Source of the DNA: Planctomycetes bacterium SM23_32
Lineage (GTDB): Bacteria; Planctomycetota; Brocadiia; SM23-32
DNA: 8,953 nt
Direction: 5' to 3'
Assembly (NCBI GenBank): GCA_001303885.1
Contig: LJUE01000201.1
Coordinates: 1 to 8,953 of the forward strand
The notes beneath the pieces were generated by a model. The model was given only the letters and a program-made list of their open reading frames with translations. It searched no databases and was not told the DNA's origin. The translations under genes were made by a program, and so were the position numbers. This document shows positions 6,187 to 8,953 of this stretch, one piece after another (position 1 is the stretch's first letter; every line of letters begins with the position of its first letter).

Positions 6187-6795
6187 ATGGCCGCCGCGCC
6201 GGACTTCGTGCTGGCCGCGGCCTTCCTGCTTACCTGGGTGGCCCCGACCACCTTGGGGCAGCAGGCAGTCCGGCGCCTCATGAACGTTATAGAGCTGGAG
6301 TTCATCGTTGTGCACGCGACGGGTGCGCTCGGCGCCATAGCCGTTTCCGGGATGACCCGCTCGATGAAGGTGACGATGTTCTCCGGGCTTGCCGTGGTGT
6401 ACTTCTTCTTCGTCGGCGCGATCTCCAAGATGTCAGGGTCGGTGTGGCCGCTGGTGTCGTTCTATGGCCTGATGTTTGCCAAGCTTCCCGCGGTCGTGTT
6501 CGGCATGCGGCAGGCGGAAGGCAAGAAAGGCGCCCTGCTGTGGTGGCCGGTGATGGCGGTGGCGTACGTGATGGGAGCCTTCGTGACGGCGTTTCTGCCG
6601 TTGCCCAGGCTCGGCATCACCGCACAGGTGATCGCCGCACAGGGCTTCGTTAACGAGGGGGGCATCTGGGTGGATGAGCCCCAGCGCGTCATGGCCTTTG
6701 GGTTCCTTTACTTCGTGGTCCTGGGGTTCTATGCGCTGACCAGCAGTCTCCAAGAGGCGACGGCGGCAGCCGACGGCGCCGAGGAGGCGCCATAG
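6187..6795 (+). CDS. Six-helix integral membrane protein of unknown function
   Basis: 202 residues. The ATG at 6187 is chosen because GGGAGAGG lies 4 nt before it and the first membrane helix starts within a few residues; an in-frame ATG at 6133 is possible but lacks a ribosome site. Hydrophobic segments lie at about residues 6-24, 38-55, 62-80, 86-106, 117-137 and 167-186. A polar loop of some 27 residues (RLGITAQ...WVDEPQR) comes before the last helix. Notable residues are E36/E38 and H43 near the second helix (IELEFIVVHATG), and a basic MTRSMK loop before the third. The C-terminus is a short acidic tail. I do not recognise the family. It runs convergently with the glycoside hydrolase and is followed on the same strand by the DGC fragment, so a former shared transcript is possible. 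Composition and TM spacing support a real gene. Confidence 0.8.
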   Translation: MAAAPDFVLAAAFLLTWVAPTTLGQQAVRRLMNVIELEFIVVHATGALGAIAVSGMTRSMKVTMFSGLAVVYFFFVGAISKMSGSVWPLVSFYGLMFAKLPAVVFGMRQAEGKKGALLWWPVMAVAYVMGAFVTAFLPLPRLGITAQVIAAQGFVNEGGIWVDEPQRVMAFGFLYFVVLGFYALTSSLQEATAAADGAEEAP

Positions 6796-6977
6796 CATGC
6801 TGCCTGCACATGTTCTGCTCAGGACTCCGGACCCGCTTGCGGCCGATCGGGAGACCCTGGATCGCGCCCGTCCGAACGTGGGGAAGCGAGCGAAAGCAGT
6901 GACTGGCGGAGGGACGCGCGTCGCGCCGCACGATGGAGGAGGGCAACGTGAGCGCATGGCGCCGGGAGGGGAAGAGC

Positions 6978-7148
6978 ATGCTGCCGTCTGCCTGTCCCGG
7001 CGGAGCGAACGCGGCTGAGGTCGCTGACGGCGCGGCCCGGGAGTTGGCGTTCGCTGGCAAGGGCAACGTGTTCTGCCGGGCGGGGCTCGGCGCCGGGATC
7101 GGGGGATGGTCCAGACGGCTCATCGGGAACGCCGGCGTAGCCGGCTGA
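6978..7148 (+). pseudogene. Truncated DGC-type (DUF1847-related) zinc-binding protein
   Basis: The frame reads ACPGGANAAEVADGAARELA, then GKGNVFCRAGLGAGIGGW. This follows the opening of DGC-domain proteins, whose consensus runs C-S-G-G-xN-xGE-xAD-xAAR-L, GKG-xM-x-C-x-AGIGA-xISG. The first two conserved Cys (CPGG and FCRAG) are kept. After GGW the homology ends and the frame stops at a hairpin, so the later DGCP and CA cysteines are missing. The domain is normally over 100 residues; here 56 remain. ATG 6978 has GGGAGGGG 6 nt upstream; GTG 6948 and ATG 6933 are alternatives, each behind purine-rich DNA. The good ribosome site suggests a real N-terminus with a lost 3' end. A stable short peptide cannot be ruled out. 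The region 6796-6977 shows nothing else. Confidence 0.5.
7131..7145. terminator. GC-rich hairpin between convergent genes
   Basis: GCCGGC, GTA, GCCGGC forms a perfect 6-pair stem. It lies between the DGC stop (7146-7148) and the glycoside hydrolase stop (7170-7172), where a two-way terminator would be expected. There is no T-run on either side, and the 3-nt loop is tight. Confidence 0.3.
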
Positions 7149-7169
7149 TGCTGCCGCCTCGGAAGCGCG

Positions 7170-8953
7170 TTACCTGACCGCGACCTCGTACCAGAACGTG
7201 CGGTAGGGCGGCCCAATGAGCAGGACCGCGCGGCCCGCGTCGTCGGCGCCCACAGGCACCTCCTCACCACGCTGCCCTCGTTCGTCCAGGGCCCATGCGT
7301 GTACGTCCTCCGCGGGCAGAGGCAGGACGATGCGAGCGGCGACGACTTCCACGAGGGTGGGGGGCTCGCCCCAGTTGCGGCGCAAGGTCACCCGCTCGTC
7401 GCCCAGTTCTTCCCAGCCCCAGCTCGCGTTCTGGAAGAACCCCGCCGCTGTGACGAGGACCCGGCAGCCGCCCGGCGCGGCCAGGTCGCCCTCCATCACG
7501 GTCACTGTGACGGCGCTGAAACCTGCCTGCCTGGTGTTCCCGGGCTCGATGGCCACGCCCCCGAGGTCGAACCGGCGGCCGGCCCCGAAGCCGATCACTG
7601 CTTTGCTCCGCGGCGTGTCTACAGTCACGATGCCGCGTCCCCCGGCGCTGACATCCCACAGCAGTTCGCCCGTGTCCGAGGCTATCCGGTCGCCTGGCGA
7701 CGGCACCTCGGCCGGTCGCACGGCGTCCCCTGGCACGTCCTGCCCCTCGGTGGCGATCGCGACACGGTGGACCAGCGCGGTCTGTTCCCCCACGCCGACG
7801 CTCCCCGCGTGCGGAAGATGGCCATGGCGGGGATGAGGCCCGCCATCCGGACCGGGCTCTGGTCGAAGTCGAACCAGTTCCAGATGCGGCGGACGTCCCA
7901 GTTCGCCCGGTGGGAGTAGCGGGACAGCGAGAGGTAGTCCCAGTCCTGAAGCGCGGCGTAGGCTGCGTAGAGCAGGTTCGCCTCGGCACCGTGCGTGTTG
8001 GGGGCGGCATGCCCGTACTCCGTCACGCAGTGGGGCTTGCCGAGGATGCGGCGGAGCGCGATGCCGGCCAGGTTGGCGCCCGCCTCGTTCAGCATGGAAA
8101 CGTTCTCCACGTACCAATCGTCGGCGTCCCACGGGCGGTGGGGAAACACGGGATGGGTCCAGTACGTGTGCGTGTCGGCGGCGTCCATGCCGGCCATCAG
8201 GTTGGGGGTGCTGCAGCCGATGGCCGTCCCGATGACGAGCGCCCTGACTTCCAGCTCGTCCCTGAAGTAGCGGCGCATCGCCCGCCAATAAGCGTCCTCC
8301 GTCTCCCAGAGGAAACGCATCCAGTCGCGCTGGGCCTCGAGTGTCCGTTCGCCGGTCTTTGCAGGAAGGAAGATGGGGACCGAGGCGTCCTCGATCGCTT
8401 CGCCCTCGCGCAGGCCTGCTACGCCGCCCTCGCGCATGGACAGGCCCGCCAGGTAGAACGAGCCGGAGGGCCGGTACTCGTCGAAGATGAGCCGGGCGTT
8501 GTCGTCGGCGGCCCCGGTCGTGAAAACGAACCGGAACTGCTGCCACTCGTCGGTCAGCTCCGCGCGGGCCGGGAACGCAAGGCGCTGCCACGGCGGGTGT
8601 GCCTCCTCGATGCCCACGCGCATGCGGACCGGCTCGTCGGCCTTCGCCCAGAAGGACACCGTGTACGAGCGGTCCTGGCCGACGGGGAGGCCGGCCTGCT
8701 GGAGCCGGACGGGCCATCCGCTCTGGGAGGGCCTGGTCACGGTGATCCGCATGGACGTCGCGCCCTCCAGAGGTGCGGGCAGGTCGCCCGTGTTCTCGCC
8801 GGTTGCCTGGGCGCCGTGCGGCTGCTCGAGATACCATCCTTCCAGCCCGTGCGGGAAGCCGGCGTTCGTCAGCATCCTGCGGCCGAGCGGTTCAGCCGTC
8901 CTGCCCCACGCGTCGGCGAGGCGTTCGGTCGTGCCGTACCGGTCCGCGAGCCA
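7170..8953 (-). CDS. Clan GH-A-like glycoside hydrolase with inserted carbohydrate-binding module; apparent frameshift, 5' end outside window
   Basis: From the right edge the frame reads WLADRYGTTERLADAWG, the segment that follows the acid/base Asn-Glu in GH5/GH42-like enzymes (the Asn-Glu itself lies outside the window). Residues about 29-175 are a CBM4/9-type beta-sandwich (NAGFPHGLEGWYLEQ, SYTVSFWAKAD, WQQFRFVFTT, FYLAGLSM). The barrel then resumes: DWMRFLWETEDAYWRAMRRY, DTHTYWTHPVFP, KPHCVTEYGH. The Glu of VTEYGH (codon 8018-8020) is the likely nucleophile. After IFRTRG the frame is lost, and the continuing sequence (SVGVGEQTALVHRV, DTGELLWD, VTVDTPRS, to TAA at 7170) lies one frame over. 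Adding one base at the C-run 7803-7806 joins both parts into a single 594-codon stretch. As read, translation would stop near 7682. The enzyme probably cleaves plant or algal polysaccharide; the substrate cannot be told. The shift may be a sequencing error or a real mutation. Confidence 0.85.

Noticed and set aside
6815..6835. Possible fourth integrase relic (TTCTGCTCAGGACTCCGG resembles TTCTTGCTCAGG)
   Set aside because: Only about ten bases match and no further integrase motif follows on either side.
6797..7018. 73-codon plus-strand frame directly after the membrane protein
   Set aside because: No ribosome site matching its start, no homology, and it overlaps the better supported DGC fragment in another frame.
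1..8953. CRISPR array, tRNA, rRNA or riboswitch
   Set aside because: No regularly spaced repeats, tRNA-like cloverleaf or rRNA signature was seen on either strand by reading; a covariance-model scan was not possible.

Overview
This is a GC-rich bacterial window with low coding density. It holds a few large secreted or carbohydrate-related genes set among decayed gene fragments. Long genes ending in sugar-binding domains, a right-handed beta-helix protein, a clan GH-A glycoside hydrolase with a carbohydrate-binding insert, and a distinctive tyrosine-integrase type all fit an uncultured polysaccharide-degrading lineage (Planctomycetota/Lentisphaerota-like or Armatimonadota-like). No rRNA or other phylogenetic marker is present, so this placement is an inference.

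Layout. 1-676 (+): end of a zinc metallopeptidase (HExxHxxGxxH) reading in frame into the start of a metallophosphoesterase, which breaks off. 605-886 (-): C-terminal piece of an amidohydrolase, abutting the previous gene tail to tail. 921-1045 (-): relic A of a tyrosine integrase C-terminus. 980-2350 (-): secreted beta-helix protein whose last residues are read from relic A. 2614-2883 (-): relic B. 2982-5297 (-): secreted DUF3352-like protein with a C-terminal CBM9-like domain. 5519-5716 (-): relic C. 5739-6186: no convincing gene. 6187-6795 (+): six-helix membrane protein of unknown function. 6978-7148 (+): truncated DGC-type zinc-binding protein. 7170-8953 (-): glycoside hydrolase running off the window and broken by an apparent one-base deletion.

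The main result is the integrase relics. Three copies of the same integrase 3' end lie in the same orientation within 4.8 kb. All start at the same GLSKNGV point, so the HxxR catalytic box is missing from each. All have lost the catalytic tyrosine, each in a different way: truncation just before it, a TAG stop, and a Cys codon. Two copies carry short CTTCGGCGG-type palindromes at the shared breakpoint, and one carries a second palindrome inside it. They look like a spreading, non-autonomous repeat or the scars of repeated integration, not three independent pseudogenes. Together with the amidohydrolase, phosphoesterase and DGC fragments, they mark this locus as a place where gene pieces accumulate.

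The intact genes share a theme of export and carbohydrate binding. There is no clear operon: each of the three large minus-strand genes is separated from the next by relics or intergenic DNA.
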